Positions 8,982 to 18,386 of a stretch of DNA of 64,000 nt are shown here, in pieces. Position numbers and translations under genes: made by a program. The stretch lies in NCBI GenBank assembly GCA_947467345.1, contig CANIHD010000003.1, positions 90,484-154,483 on the forward strand, given 5' to 3'. Below the pieces are notes generated by a model, which saw only the letters and a list, made by a program, of their open reading frames with translations, was not told where the DNA came from and searched no databases. Numbering within the stretch: position 1 is the first letter of the stretch; each line of letters opens with the position of its first letter. The DNA is from Alphaproteobacteria bacterium (GTDB taxonomy: Bacteria > Pseudomonadota > Alphaproteobacteria > Micropepsales > Micropepsaceae).

Positions 8982-9626
8982 TCAATTCGCACCAGGCGCG
9001 CGGCGCGGAACGCCGCCGCCGCCACCGCCACCCAACACGGGCAATAAGGGCGGTTGCGGACCAAACACAGCTTCAAGTGCATCGCGCGCGCACACCTCTT
9101 CGCTGTACTCGTCGCCGCCTGCACCGCCGCCGACGCCGATGGCGCCGATCAGCTGATCATTGACGATGATGGGCAGACCGCCCGATTGCACGTTCAGACC
9201 AAATTGCTCCATGCGGATGGTCACCTGCACGTCGTCGAAGGCGCGATTGGTCAAAACATGAGACGGCGCGCGCGTCAGAAGCGCCGTGCGTGCTTTCTGC
9301 TCGGTCGCTTTGATGTTGATATAGCTTTGCCCATCCATGCGGTGCTGATGCACGACGAGGCCGTACGGATCGAGCACGACAACCGTCACCGTGCCGCCGT
9401 GTTTCGCGGCGTTCTCCTGACAGATGTGAGACAGCCGCTCGGCAGTGTCTCCATTGATGGAGATGTGGTCGTGGATTCGTTTTCCGGCTTCAGGACTGAT
9501 GATGAATTGTTGCGGCACTTGGCCGACGGTGCCGGCTTGCTGTGCCGCACTCGCGGGAACGCAAAAGGCGAATGCGGCAACTCCGGCGAGCAATCCAAGC
9601 TTCAAGCTTTGTTTATGCGCAACCAT
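8982..9626 (-). CDS. Secreted HbpS/GlcG-like (DUF336) protein
   Basis: A 214-residue exported protein: the signal peptide ends near residue 28 (ASA), followed by a heme-degrading/HbpS-GlcG type domain (VVLDPYGLVVHQHRMDG, GGLPIIVNDQLIGAIGVGGG). The last 25 residues form a glycine run ending VPRRAPGAN, which is unusual for the family. The start has GGGAGG upstream. The upstream gene on this strand encodes a periplasmic dihaem cytochrome c, with 48 bp between them, so both products are exported and probably co-transcribed. Family members are known from haem-sensing and glycolate loci. The role here is unknown. A second member is at 53515-53955. Confidence 0.8.
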   Translation of the reverse strand: MVAHKQSLKLGLLAGVAAFAFCVPASAAQQAGTVGQVPQQFIISPEAGKRIHDHISINGDTAERLSHICQENAAKHGGTVTVVVLDPYGLVVHQHRMDGQSYINIKATEQKARTALLTRAPSHVLTNRAFDDVQVTIRMEQFGLNVQSGGLPIIVNDQLIGAIGVGGGAGGDEYSEEVCARDALEAVFGPQPPLLPVLGGGGGGGVPRRAPGAN

Positions 9627-9674
9627 AAGGTCCTCCCCATTTTTTTGTTTTGAATGTATTCGATGCTTGCGTTC

Positions 9675-10562
9675 CTAAACGGGTGGGCGCGACGCCAGAT
9701 AGGCCGAGATCGCGACAATATCAGCTTCCCCAAGATGCGCGACGACGGCCTTCATCGGTTCGGCCGCCGCGCCATGGCGCGTGCCGTCCTGAAATTCAAA
9801 CAATTGCCGCGCGTTGTGAAGCGCAGAACGCCCCGCGATTGCCGGCACATCGCCGGCGCCCAAGAGATTGGCACCATGGCACGTTGTGCACGCGACAGTC
9901 TTGCCTCCGCCGCCCTTCACCAGCGCAGCACCGCGCGCCACGCTGCCTTTGGGAACATAGGCGATAAAGGCCGGGCCCGGCGGATGATAGGGCTTCACCA
10001 GATCGGTGCGCAGCTCGACAATACGTATGCCAAGCGGCATGTCGCCGCCGCCTGGAACGGCAGCGGGAATTTCCCGTGTGGCCACGAAGAGTTTGGGCGC
10101 CGTATCGGATTCCTGCACTTTGATCCACGGGGCGGATTTGAGTGACGCGTAATACGTGGCGGCGGCCTTAATTTCATCATCCGCCAAGCCTTTAGCGAAA
10201 TCGACCATATTCGGACGATAGGCACCCCGATCACCGCCTTTTAAATCATGCATGGTGCGAATGAAATAGGCCTCTGGAAGTCCCGCGAGCGGTGCCGATT
10301 GCGGTTGCCCTAAGCCGGACGGCAGATGGCATCCCATACAGATGCCGTTGCCGTTTCGCCCCTTGCGAATGATTTCGGGAACCGAGTCCGGAACGGTCGG
10401 ATAGACCTCGTTGCGCGCGACGTCCTCGCCCTGCGTGACGTTTCTTGAAAGGTCGGCCGGCAAACCTATCTGTAGGGTGGGCGTCGCCCACCACGGCGTC
10501 TCGGCATGGGCAAGAACAGGAACCGCTAGCAAAGCCAGTGTGACGCAGATTTTCGCCTTCAT
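9675..10562 (-). CDS. Periplasmic dihaem cytochrome c
   Basis: A 295-residue exported electron carrier. The signal peptide ends near residue 20 (AHA). Two haem c sites are visible: CMGCH at residues 75-79 and CTTCH at 225-229. Between them lies about 145 residues of mostly unmatched sequence, so this is two cytochrome c domains rather than one. It is followed on the same strand by the HbpS/GlcG-like gene. The partner dehydrogenase is not adjacent. A role passing electrons from a periplasmic dehydrogenase to the oxidase is the likely general function. Confidence 0.85.
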   Translation of the reverse strand: MKAKICVTLALLAVPVLAHAETPWWATPTLQIGLPADLSRNVTQGEDVARNEVYPTVPDSVPEIIRKGRNGNGICMGCHLPSGLGQPQSAPLAGLPEAYFIRTMHDLKGGDRGAYRPNMVDFAKGLADDEIKAAATYYASLKSAPWIKVQESDTAPKLFVATREIPAAVPGGGDMPLGIRIVELRTDLVKPYHPPGPAFIAYVPKGSVARGAALVKGGGGKTVACTTCHGANLLGAGDVPAIAGRSALHNARQLFEFQDGTRHGAAAEPMKAVVAHLGEADIVAISAYLASRPPV

Positions 10563-10762
10563 CGTTCCACCCGTTTATTGTGCTGTCCTTGGCACCGTTC
10601 ACCGGGCATGCGACAGGGAATCGGCCACACGCCCAGCGTGTAGGAAACCTTCACCCCGCGAAGAGGCCTTGCACCCCTCAGTTGTGCTCCGCCGCTCCCG
10701 GGCAGGCCTGTATCTTTTCAGCCCATCCCGCTAAAGGGGTGCGTTCTTCTTAGGTATTTGCC

Positions 10763-12121
10763 ATGCGTCCTGCCGATTTCCTGCCCGATCCCGAAGCCGC
10801 CGCGCGGCTCGACCGCCTGGTCAAAGCCGCACTCGAAGCCGGCGCCTCTGCAGCCGATGCGGTGGAGTTCAAGAACACCTCTATCGGCGTGTCGTATCGC
10901 CTCGGTCAGCTGGAGGATGTGGGGCGTTCGGAATCGTCCGATTTGGGCTTGCGTGTGTTCGTCGGTCGGCAAGTGGCGTTTGTGTCCTCGACCGATTTTT
11001 CGAAAGCCGCGCTCGATCAATTGCCGGAGCGCGCCGTCGCCATGGCGAAACTGGCGCCGGAAGACAAATTCGCAGGGCTCGCTCCCAGCGAATTGCTGGC
11101 CCAGGATATCGCAGCCCTCGACCTCGACGATCCGGTGCATATTCCGACGACACTTCTAGTGGAACGCGCCCGCGCCGCCGAGGCGACTGCGCTGGATACG
11201 CCCGGCATTACCAATTCCGAGGGCGGCAGCGCCGATTACGGACGCACCAGTGTGACACTGGCGACGTCCGGCGGCTTTATCGGCGGCTATGCAGGCACCA
11301 GCCATGGCGTCTCCGTTTCGGTGATTGCCGGCGAAGACACTTTGATGGAGCGCGACTACGATTATTCGCGCGCACGGTATGCGAGCGACCTTACATCCGC
11401 CGAAGAGGTGGGACGAAGCGCTGCCAAACGCGCGCTTCAGCGCCTCAATCCGCGCAAAGTTAAGACCCAAAGCGCAACCGTGATTTTCGATCCGCGTGTT
11501 TCGTCCAGCCTGGTCGGACATTTCGTCGGCGCCATTTCAGGCAATGCCATCGCGCGCGGCGTGAGCTTTCTCAAAGACCGCATGGGACAGGCTGTTTTCG
11601 CGCCGGGCATCAGCATTATCGACGATCCGCATCGCAAACGGGGGCTCAGGTCCAAACCGTTCGACGGCGAAGGCGTGCGCAACCGGCGCCAGGTTCTTAT
11701 CGACCAGGGCGTGCTCACAACCTGGCTAATGGATTCCGCGTCGGCGCGGCAGCTTGGCCTGACCACGACAGGACATGCCTCGCGCGGCACCGGCGGACCG
11801 CCGGGACCATCGCCGACCAATCTTTATATGGCGGCCGGAACGCAGACGCCGGCCGAATTGATGGCGGATTTGCGCGATGGCTTTTACGTCACCGAGTTGA
11901 TCGGTCAGGGCGTGAACGGCGTGACCGGCGATTATAGCCGCGGCGCCGCCGGTTTCTGGATCGAGAACGGGCAACTCAGTTTTCCGGTGAGCGAAGTCAC
12001 CATCGCCGGAAATCTGAAGGACATGTATGTGAACATGACGCCGGCGAACGACCTTGTGTTCGAGCATGGGACCGATGCTCCGACTATTCGTGTGGAAGGA
12101 ATGACGATTGCCGGTGCCTAA
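10763..12121 (+). CDS. pmbA: Metalloprotease PmbA/TldE
   Basis: PmbA (TldE) is the non-zinc partner of TldD in the heterodimeric protease. At 452 residues it matches the family, with blocks YRLGQLEDVGRSESSDLG, GRTSVTLATSGGF and NLYMAAGTQTPAEL. As expected for TldE, it lacks the HExxH motif. tldD is on the same strand 8 kb upstream, so the pair is split. The last codons overlap the following phosphatase gene, whose Shine-Dalgarno (GGAAGGA) lies within pmbA. Confidence 0.94.
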   Translation: MRPADFLPDPEAAARLDRLVKAALEAGASAADAVEFKNTSIGVSYRLGQLEDVGRSESSDLGLRVFVGRQVAFVSSTDFSKAALDQLPERAVAMAKLAPEDKFAGLAPSELLAQDIAALDLDDPVHIPTTLLVERARAAEATALDTPGITNSEGGSADYGRTSVTLATSGGFIGGYAGTSHGVSVSVIAGEDTLMERDYDYSRARYASDLTSAEEVGRSAAKRALQRLNPRKVKTQSATVIFDPRVSSSLVGHFVGAISGNAIARGVSFLKDRMGQAVFAPGISIIDDPHRKRGLRSKPFDGEGVRNRRQVLIDQGVLTTWLMDSASARQLGLTTTGHASRGTGGPPGPSPTNLYMAAGTQTPAELMADLRDGFYVTELIGQGVNGVTGDYSRGAAGFWIENGQLSFPVSEVTIAGNLKDMYVNMTPANDLVFEHGTDAPTIRVEGMTIAGA

Positions 12122-12911
12122 CGCACCCGCGGTGAATTCAGCCGACACAGCGCTTCTGGTTCATCACGCGCGCGAGGCCGGCAAGATCGCGCGCAAATTC
12201 TTCGGCGGCAGCTACAAAAGCTGGGACAAGAGCCGCGGAAATCCGGTCACCGAAGCCGACATCGCTATCGACACCTATTTGCGCACCGCGCTTCTCGCCG
12301 AGCGCCCGTCTTATGGCTGGCTTTCGGAAGAGACCGAGGACGATTCTTCACGCCTCACACGCGCCCGCATTTTTGTGGTCGATCCGATCGACGGTACCCA
12401 CGGCTTCATCAGAGGCCGCCCGCATTTCACCATTGCGGCGGGCGTGGTCGAAAATGGCCGGCCCGTGGCGGCCGCCATTTACAATCCGATCACCGAAGAA
12501 ATGTACGAAGCTTCGCCGCAATCGGGCGCGCGCCTAAACGGCGCCGTCATTCATGTGAGCAGCCAAGACAGTGTAGCGCACGCGACTATTCTGGCGCCGC
12601 GTGACATCGGCACCTATCCGCAATGGCGCGGGCGCTTTCCGGATTCGACGAAGCTCGAAAACCGCGCATCCATTGCCTATCGTTTGGGCTTGGTGGCGGA
12701 GGGGCGTTTCGACGCAGTGATTTCGCTTTCCGCCAAACATGACTGGGATTTGGCGGCGGGCGATCTTATTCTGCATGAAGCCGGCGGGCGCGTTACCTCT
12801 CAGACGGGTGCACTCTTGACCTATAATCATCCCAAGCCTCTGCAACATGGAGTGGTCTGCGCCGGCCCCAAATTGCACCAGGCCATTCTCGAACTTCTGG
12901 ACCCGAGCTAG
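12108..12911 (+). CDS. cysQ: Inositol monophosphatase family protein, CysQ-like
   Basis: A 267-residue Mg-dependent phosphatase, likely 3'(2'),5'-bisphosphate nucleotidase (PAP hydrolysis). Family metal-site motifs are present: SEETEDD near residue 77, DPIDGT beginning at residue 92, and DWDLAAGDLILHEAGG near the C-terminus. The start is TTG at 12108, chosen because GGAAGGA ends seven bases before it. GTG at 12114 is an alternative. It overlaps pmbA by 14 bases and opens the lipid A/Kdo gene run, a placement common in alphaproteobacteria. Substrate is inferred from context and family, and inositol phosphate activity is possible. Confidence 0.78.
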   Translation: MPVPNAPAVNSADTALLVHHAREAGKIARKFFGGSYKSWDKSRGNPVTEADIAIDTYLRTALLAERPSYGWLSEETEDDSSRLTRARIFVVDPIDGTHGFIRGRPHFTIAAGVVENGRPVAAAIYNPITEEMYEASPQSGARLNGAVIHVSSQDSVAHATILAPRDIGTYPQWRGRFPDSTKLENRASIAYRLGLVAEGRFDAVISLSAKHDWDLAAGDLILHEAGGRVTSQTGALLTYNHPKPLQHGVVCAGPKLHQAILELLDPS

Positions 12912-12965
12912 CGATGGTGTTGCTGTTTTACGTATCCAGATACGACCATAAGGACTGAGGGTGTC

Positions 12966-13220
12966 ATGACATCGCGTAGCGCAAAGGATGAGTCGGATCA
13001 GCTTCTGCATTTGGTCTTCGGCGGCGAATTGAAGGACGTGAAGACGCACACCTTCAAGGACCTCTCGAAGCTCGATATCGTCGGCATATTTCCGAATTAT
13101 GAGAGCGCGTTGAAAGCCTGGCGCGGCGCCGCGCAAGCATCGGTCGACAACGCGCAGATGCGCTATTTCGTGGTCCATATCCACCGCATGCTGGACCCCG
13201 ATACAGACCACGAGCATTGA
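12966..13220 (+). CDS. DUF4170 family small protein
   Basis: An 84-residue cytoplasmic protein with no signal peptide or membrane segment. The sequence (LHLVFGGEL, FPNYESALKAWRGAAQ, RYFVVHIHRML) matches the DUF4170 family, which is found in alphaproteobacteria between the CysQ-like phosphatase and the lipid A export/Kdo genes. AAGGACTGAGG precedes the ATG. No function is known to me. Conserved placement suggests a role in envelope lipid assembly. Confidence 0.8.
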   Translation: MTSRSAKDESDQLLHLVFGGELKDVKTHTFKDLSKLDIVGIFPNYESALKAWRGAAQASVDNAQMRYFVVHIHRMLDPDTDHEH

Positions 13221-13294
13221 ATTCTTAACCAGGCCACGCCGCGCCCATCCGGCCATCCCTCGCCGGACCTGCCTGCCCATGCTAAAGTGGCTGC

Positions 13295-15109
13295 ATGAAC
13301 CGCGTCGAAAAGCCTGAGGAATCGGAAGGCACTGCAAGCGCTTGGGCGCTGATGGCCCGCCTGTTCCGAGACTATGTGGGTCCGCGCAAAGGCGCCCTAA
13401 TCCTTGCCGTTCTTTGCATGGCGGGCGGCGCCGCGACCACCGGCATTCTCGCCTGGATTTTGGACCCCGCGGTCAAAACAATCTTCTTCGAGAAGCGGAC
13501 CGACATGCTGCTCTACATCCCGGCGGCGGTGGTCGCGGTGGTGTTCTTGCGCGGCGCCTTCAATTACGGCGATTCAACCTACAACAACGAAGTTGGCCAA
13601 GGCATTGTCGCGGACACGCAGCGCGACATGTTTCGCGCGCTGATGGCCTCAGACCTCGAACGCCTGAACGCGATCCATTCCGGCAAATTCGTTTCGAATT
13701 TCATCTATGACGCCACCATGCTGCGCGAGGCCGTGACCAAAGGCGTTTCAGGCCTCGGGCGCGAATTGCTACTGCTCATCGTTCTGGCCGGTGTGATGCT
13801 TTACCAAAATTGGCGCCTCACTTTGGTATCGGTGGTCGTGCTTCCCGTGATCGGCCTCGCCGCCAAGCAGCTCGGCAGCCGCGTCAGCAAAGCCTCCACG
13901 CAAAGCATGAAGGAAACCGGCGAGCTTTCAAGCACCCTGTCCGAGATGCTGGATGGACGGCGCATCGTGAAGGCCTACGGACTTGAAGAGCACGCCATTG
14001 CGCGCGCCGACGAGAAAATCGCACGCCGGCTGAAATATCTCCTGCGCGGCATACGCGCGCGCGCGCTCTCCGTGCCGGTGGCCGATTTCGTCGGCGGTCT
14101 CGCCATCGCTGGTGTCGTATTTTACGCCGGCTATGAAGGCATCGCAGGACGGTTAGAACTCAATCAATTCGCCTCGTTTTTGGCAGCGATGCTTTTGGTT
14201 CAGCAGCCGGTGCGCAACCTATCGCAGCTCTGGACGGTGACGACCGAAGGCATGGCGGCAGCCGAACGGGTTTTCGACCTGATCGACAGCAAGCCGCATA
14301 TCGTGGACGCGCCGGGTGCGTCTGCACTTCGCATCGCGCCGCCGCCCTTGGGCGGCCGCGTTGCCTTTAAAGATGTGAAATTCTCCTACGCAGGCGCTGC
14401 GGCCGCGGTGAACGGCGTTACGCTTGAAGTTCCGGCCGGAAAGAAAGTGGCGCTGGTGGGGCCATCCGGTTCCGGCAAGTCAACGCTGTTCAATTTGCTT
14501 TTGCGTTTTTACGAACGGGACAGCGGCACGATCGAGATCGACGGACAAAACATCCGCGACGTTACGATCGCATCGCTGCGGCGCGCCATGGCGCTGGTCA
14601 CGCAGGACGCATTCTTGTTTGACGAATCCGTCGCAGCCAACATCGCCTGCGGAATTCCCAATGCATCGATAGACGACATCATTGCCGCGGCTAAGGGTGC
14701 CGCGGCGCATGAGTTCATCTCGGCTTTGCCGAACGGATATGACACGATTGTCGGCGAAGGGGGCTTGCGGCTTTCCGGCGGTCAGCGGCAACGCATCTCC
14801 ATTGCCCGCGCCATGCTGCGCAACGCACCCATCTTGTTGTTGGACGAAGCGACGTCCGCGCTCGATACGGAAAACGAACGCCTGGTGCAGGACGCGCTGA
14901 AACGCCTGATGAAGGGGCGCACCACCATCGTGATTGCGCACCGGCTTTCCACCGTTCTGGATGCCGACCGCATTTGCGTTTTGGAGCAAGGGCGGGTGGT
15001 CGAACAAGGCCGGCACGAGGAACTGATCGCGCGCGGCGGACTTTACACCCGCCTCTATCAGCACGATTTCCAAGACGACAATGCGAGGCCGACAGCGAAT
15101 GTCGGATGA
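13295..15109 (+). CDS. msbA: MsbA-like lipid ABC exporter (fused permease and ATPase)
   Basis: A 604-residue half-transporter. The N-terminal part (about 20-330) carries the membrane domain. The C-terminal part carries the ATPase, with Walker A GPSGSGKST (389-397), signature LSGGQ and Walker B ILLLDEATSALD. MsbA flips lipid A-core across the inner membrane. The name rests on context: waaA, lpxK and lpxL follow at once. By sequence alone, other drug or peptide exporters of the ABCB type would be possible. Its last codons overlap the start of waaA. Confidence 0.85.
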   Translation: MNRVEKPEESEGTASAWALMARLFRDYVGPRKGALILAVLCMAGGAATTGILAWILDPAVKTIFFEKRTDMLLYIPAAVVAVVFLRGAFNYGDSTYNNEVGQGIVADTQRDMFRALMASDLERLNAIHSGKFVSNFIYDATMLREAVTKGVSGLGRELLLLIVLAGVMLYQNWRLTLVSVVVLPVIGLAAKQLGSRVSKASTQSMKETGELSSTLSEMLDGRRIVKAYGLEEHAIARADEKIARRLKYLLRGIRARALSVPVADFVGGLAIAGVVFYAGYEGIAGRLELNQFASFLAAMLLVQQPVRNLSQLWTVTTEGMAAAERVFDLIDSKPHIVDAPGASALRIAPPPLGGRVAFKDVKFSYAGAAAAVNGVTLEVPAGKKVALVGPSGSGKSTLFNLLLRFYERDSGTIEIDGQNIRDVTIASLRRAMALVTQDAFLFDESVAANIACGIPNASIDDIIAAAKGAAAHEFISALPNGYDTIVGEGGLRLSGGQRQRISIARAMLRNAPILLLDEATSALDTENERLVQDALKRLMKGRTTIVIAHRLSTVLDADRICVLEQGRVVEQGRHEELIARGGLYTRLYQHDFQDDNARPTANVG

Positions 15110-16403
15110 ATCGGCGCATGGCCGTTTGAGCCTTGGCCTCTATCGTGCGGCGTTTCGCGCGCTCTCCCCTGTTGTTGGATGGACGCTGAGTTACCGCGCC
15201 TCGCGCGGCAAAGAAGATCCTGCCCGGCTTGATGAACGCTGGGGTCGTGGCGCCCATCCGCGCCCGCAAGGAAAACTCGTGTGGATTCACGGCGCCAGCG
15301 TTGGCGAATGCGTCGCGGCCCTGCCGCTGATCGAGCGCCTCGTCGCGCGCAGCAATGTGCATGTTCTGGTGACAAGCAACACGGTGACATCGGCGCAGCT
15401 GATGGCGGAACGTCTGCCACCCAATGCGTTTCACCAATTTGTTCCCATAGACCGTAGAGATGCGGTGCGGAATTTTCTGGCGCATTGGAAGCCGGATTTA
15501 GCACTGTTCGTTGAATCCGAGCTTTGGCCGAATCTCATTCTCGAAACCAAAGCCGCCGGCATCAAATCGGCGCTGATCAATGCGCGCATGTCGGAACGCT
15601 CCTTTCGCGGCTGGCAGCGGGCACGCGGCATGGCGCGGCGGCTTCTCTCGACGTTCGAGGTTTGCCTCGCGCAGGACGCGGAAATCGCGGAACGCCTGCA
15701 TAAGCTCGGCGCGCGTGAGGTTGAGATCATCGGAAGCCTGAAAGCCGATGCCTCGCCACTTCCTGTCGATGAGGAAGCTTTTGCAAGCTTCGAAGCGGCG
15801 ATTGGGACGCGGCCGATCTTTCTGGCTGCGAGTACCCATCCTGGCGAAGATGAGATCGTGTTGGATGTCGCCGTTGCGCTGAAATCAAAACTGCCCGGAT
15901 TGTTGACAATCATCGTGCCGCGTCATCCACACCGCGGCGGCGACATCGAGCATCTTTCTTTAGCGCATGGTTTTTTCGTCGTGCGCCGTTCCAATGACGC
16001 TTTGCCGGACGCAGATATCGACATCTATATCGCCGACACGATGGGCGAGCTGGGCCTGTTTTACCGCGCGGCGAATTTCGCTTTTCTGGGCGGTAGCCTC
16101 GTACCGCATGGCGGGCAAAATCCGCTCGAGGCTGCGAACCTCGGCAGGGCTGTGCTGACAGGTCCGCATACGGACAATTTCAAAGAGATTTACGACGCGT
16201 TGTTGGGCGCACAAGGCTCGGGCCGCGTTCATTCCGCTGCCGAACTGCAAGCTGAAGTCTTGCGCCTAAGTATTCACCCGGCTGCAGCGGTGCAGCTTGG
16301 TGAGAAAGGCGCCGCCGCTTCGGCCAAGCTCTCCGGCGCGTTGGACCGCACATTTGAATGGACCGAGAATATTCTCCTGAAGGGCGCTCATGCGCGCGCC
16401 TGA
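15099..16403 (+). CDS. waaA: 3-Deoxy-D-manno-octulosonic acid (Kdo) transferase
   Basis: WaaA (KdtA) transfers Kdo residues from CMP-Kdo to lipid IVA at the inner membrane. Diagnostic blocks include WIHGASVGE, FVESELWPNLI, ARMSERSFRGW and GGSLVPHGGQNPLEAA. Two in-frame ATGs are available, at 15081 and 15099. The second is given because it leaves a shorter overlap (11 bases) with the exporter gene. Residue length is 434, typical. The stop overlaps the lpxK start by 14 bases. Confidence 0.95.
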   Translation: MSDESAHGRLSLGLYRAAFRALSPVVGWTLSYRASRGKEDPARLDERWGRGAHPRPQGKLVWIHGASVGECVAALPLIERLVARSNVHVLVTSNTVTSAQLMAERLPPNAFHQFVPIDRRDAVRNFLAHWKPDLALFVESELWPNLILETKAAGIKSALINARMSERSFRGWQRARGMARRLLSTFEVCLAQDAEIAERLHKLGAREVEIIGSLKADASPLPVDEEAFASFEAAIGTRPIFLAASTHPGEDEIVLDVAVALKSKLPGLLTIIVPRHPHRGGDIEHLSLAHGFFVVRRSNDALPDADIDIYIADTMGELGLFYRAANFAFLGGSLVPHGGQNPLEAANLGRAVLTGPHTDNFKEIYDALLGAQGSGRVHSAAELQAEVLRLSIHPAAAVQLGEKGAAASAKLSGALDRTFEWTENILLKGAHARA

Positions 16404-17358
16404 TTTCTGGCAGCGGAACGACGCATCGTCGCGCCTGCTCTCCGCCCTCCTCTCGCCGCTCGCCGCGCTCTATGCAGCCGGCGGCCGCCATTTTGCCGCC
16501 AAAGCCAAACCTTATCGCGCGCACGCGCGCGTTATCTGTGTCGGCAATCTCACCGCCGGTGGAACCGGCAAGACGCCTGTCGCCATTGCGATTGGGCGCA
16601 TGCTGACGGCCAAAGGCTGCAAAGTGTATTTCCTCACACGCGGCTATGGCGGGCAGACGACCGGCCAAGTTGTTGTCGATACGAACCTTCACAACGCAGG
16701 CGCGGTCGGCGACGAGGCGCTTCTACTGGCGCGCGTTGCACCGACTATTGTTTCTCGCGACCGCATACAAGGCGCCGAGATTGCGGATAGTCTCGGTGCC
16801 GATGTCATTGTCATGGATGACGGCCACCAGAACTTTGATCTTGTTAAAGATGTTTCGCTTGTGGTCGTTGATGCCGAGACCGGTTTTGGCAATGGGCGCG
16901 TGATTCCAGCCGGGCCATTGCGCGAGCCGATCGAACAAGGCCTTGCCCGCACCGACGCAATTGTCCTTGTCGGCAGTGGAAATCCTAAGATACCGCCGCA
17001 CCAAATTCCGGTCATTAATGCGCATATAATGCCAGCCGATCCCGATGCTCTGCGCGGCAAAATGCTCTTCGCCTTCGCAGGCATCGGCCGCCCGGAAAAA
17101 TTCTTCGCAACACTCAAGACCATGGGCGCCAAGATCGCCGGCACGAAAGCGTTCGCCGACCATCATATGTTTTCCGCCGAAGAGCTTTCGGAGTTGCGGA
17201 CGACGGCTAATGCCAAGAACGCAATGTTGGTGACAACCGAGAAGGATTGGGTTCGGCTCGCAGCATCGGAGCGGCAGGACATTCTAACTGTGCCCATTCA
17301 CATTGCATTCGACGAGCCCGCACACATTTCAGCGATTCTGGAGGGGTTGAAGACATGA
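16390..17358 (+). CDS. lpxK: Tetraacyldisaccharide 4'-kinase
   Basis: LpxK phosphorylates the 4'-position of the lipid A disaccharide at the inner membrane. The P-loop GNLTAGGTGKTP is at about residues 51-62. It is followed by LTRGYGG, VGDEALLLAR and DVIVMDDGHQN, all family blocks. Length 322 is normal. It overlaps waaA upstream (14 bases) and lpxL downstream (ATGA, 4 bases), so the three are coupled in one operon. Confidence 0.95.
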   Translation: MRAPDFWQRNDASSRLLSALLSPLAALYAAGGRHFAAKAKPYRAHARVICVGNLTAGGTGKTPVAIAIGRMLTAKGCKVYFLTRGYGGQTTGQVVVDTNLHNAGAVGDEALLLARVAPTIVSRDRIQGAEIADSLGADVIVMDDGHQNFDLVKDVSLVVVDAETGFGNGRVIPAGPLREPIEQGLARTDAIVLVGSGNPKIPPHQIPVINAHIMPADPDALRGKMLFAFAGIGRPEKFFATLKTMGAKIAGTKAFADHHMFSAEELSELRTTANAKNAMLVTTEKDWVRLAASERQDILTVPIHIAFDEPAHISAILEGLKT

Positions 17359-18386
17359 GCGAAATGCTTTCGTCTGGCCCTCCGCCACGCCGAATTCCGC
17401 CCACTCGCCGTTTGCGCTATCTCGCCGAGGCGCTTGGTTTTTATCTGGTGATCGGGTTCTTCAAGTTGTTCCCCATCGAGAGCGCTTCCGCTTTCGGCGC
17501 ATGGATCGGGCGCAATTTCGTAGCGCCCACCGGCTTTTCAAAATTGGCGCGCGAGAACCTGATTGCTGCCTATCCAGAAAAAACAGTTACGGAGGTCGAC
17601 GCGATCCTTTGCGGCATGTGGGACAATCTCGGCCGCACGCTCGCGGAATATAGCCACCTCGGCAAAATCAACACGGGCTGTACAAATCGGCGCCTCACCA
17701 TCAGCGGGGGCGAGAATGTCACCGCCGCTCTAGCGCGCGGCAAAGGCGTCATCTTTGTGTCGGGGCATCTGGCCAATTGGGAAGTCTTGCCCATTGCCGG
17801 GCGTGAATTCGGGCTGGAGGGCGCCAGCGTCGTGCGTCCAGCCAACAATCCGTACATGAACGCTTGGCTGGAGCGCACGCGCACGCGTTATGGCATGGCC
17901 GAGCTCGTTTCCAAAGGCGCGCAAGGCACGCGGCGCATCTATTCGCTTTTGCGCAAGGGTGCCTGCGTCTGCATGCTGATCGACCAGCGCGCCAGCGAAG
18001 GCATTCAAGTGCCCTTTTTCGCGCGCGATGCACTGACGACACCGGCCCCGGCCATACTCGCGCTCAAAATGGGCGTCGCCATCGTGCCGATTTCAAACGA
18101 ACGTGTGGGCGGCGCGCATTTCCATGTCCATGCGCACCCGATGATCGAATATGAGAGCACCGGCGACGCGACGCGCGATCTCATCGCGCTCACAACCGCC
18201 ATCAACTATTTCATGGAAGAGCAAGTGCGCGCCCATCCCGAACAATGGCTCTGGATTCATCGCCGCTGGGTGGACGAAAACGCGCCATTGCGCAAACGGG
18301 CGCAAGCGTTGTCAGATCAGGTTTTAGCAGATCAAGCTTTGTCGGAACGCGGTACGGCACATAAAGCGGCATCCAATCGCGTCTGA
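17355..18386 (+). CDS. lpxL: Lipid A biosynthesis acyltransferase (LpxL/HtrB family)
   Basis: This 343-residue enzyme adds a secondary acyl chain to Kdo-lipid A at the inner membrane. The catalytic HX4E motif is His138-Glu143 in SGHLANWEV. The frame extends upstream into lpxK; the ATG at 17355 is chosen because it overlaps the lpxK stop as ATGA. The C-terminus beyond the usual end (about residue 315) is a low-complexity tail, QALSDQVLADQALSERG. The last 55 bases overlap the 3' end of the convergent M23 peptidase gene. Which acyl chain is used cannot be told. Confidence 0.9.
   Translation: MSEMLSSGPPPRRIPPTRRLRYLAEALGFYLVIGFFKLFPIESASAFGAWIGRNFVAPTGFSKLARENLIAAYPEKTVTEVDAILCGMWDNLGRTLAEYSHLGKINTGCTNRRLTISGGENVTAALARGKGVIFVSGHLANWEVLPIAGREFGLEGASVVRPANNPYMNAWLERTRTRYGMAELVSKGAQGTRRIYSLLRKGACVCMLIDQRASEGIQVPFFARDALTTPAPAILALKMGVAIVPISNERVGGAHFHVHAHPMIEYESTGDATRDLIALTTAINYFMEEQVRAHPEQWLWIHRRWVDENAPLRKRAQALSDQVLADQALSERGTAHKAASNRV

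Noticed and set aside
15081..15101. ATG 15081 as the only waaA start
   Set aside because: It is possible, but ATG 15099 gives a shorter overlap with the exporter gene; both are mentioned and the choice is not firm.
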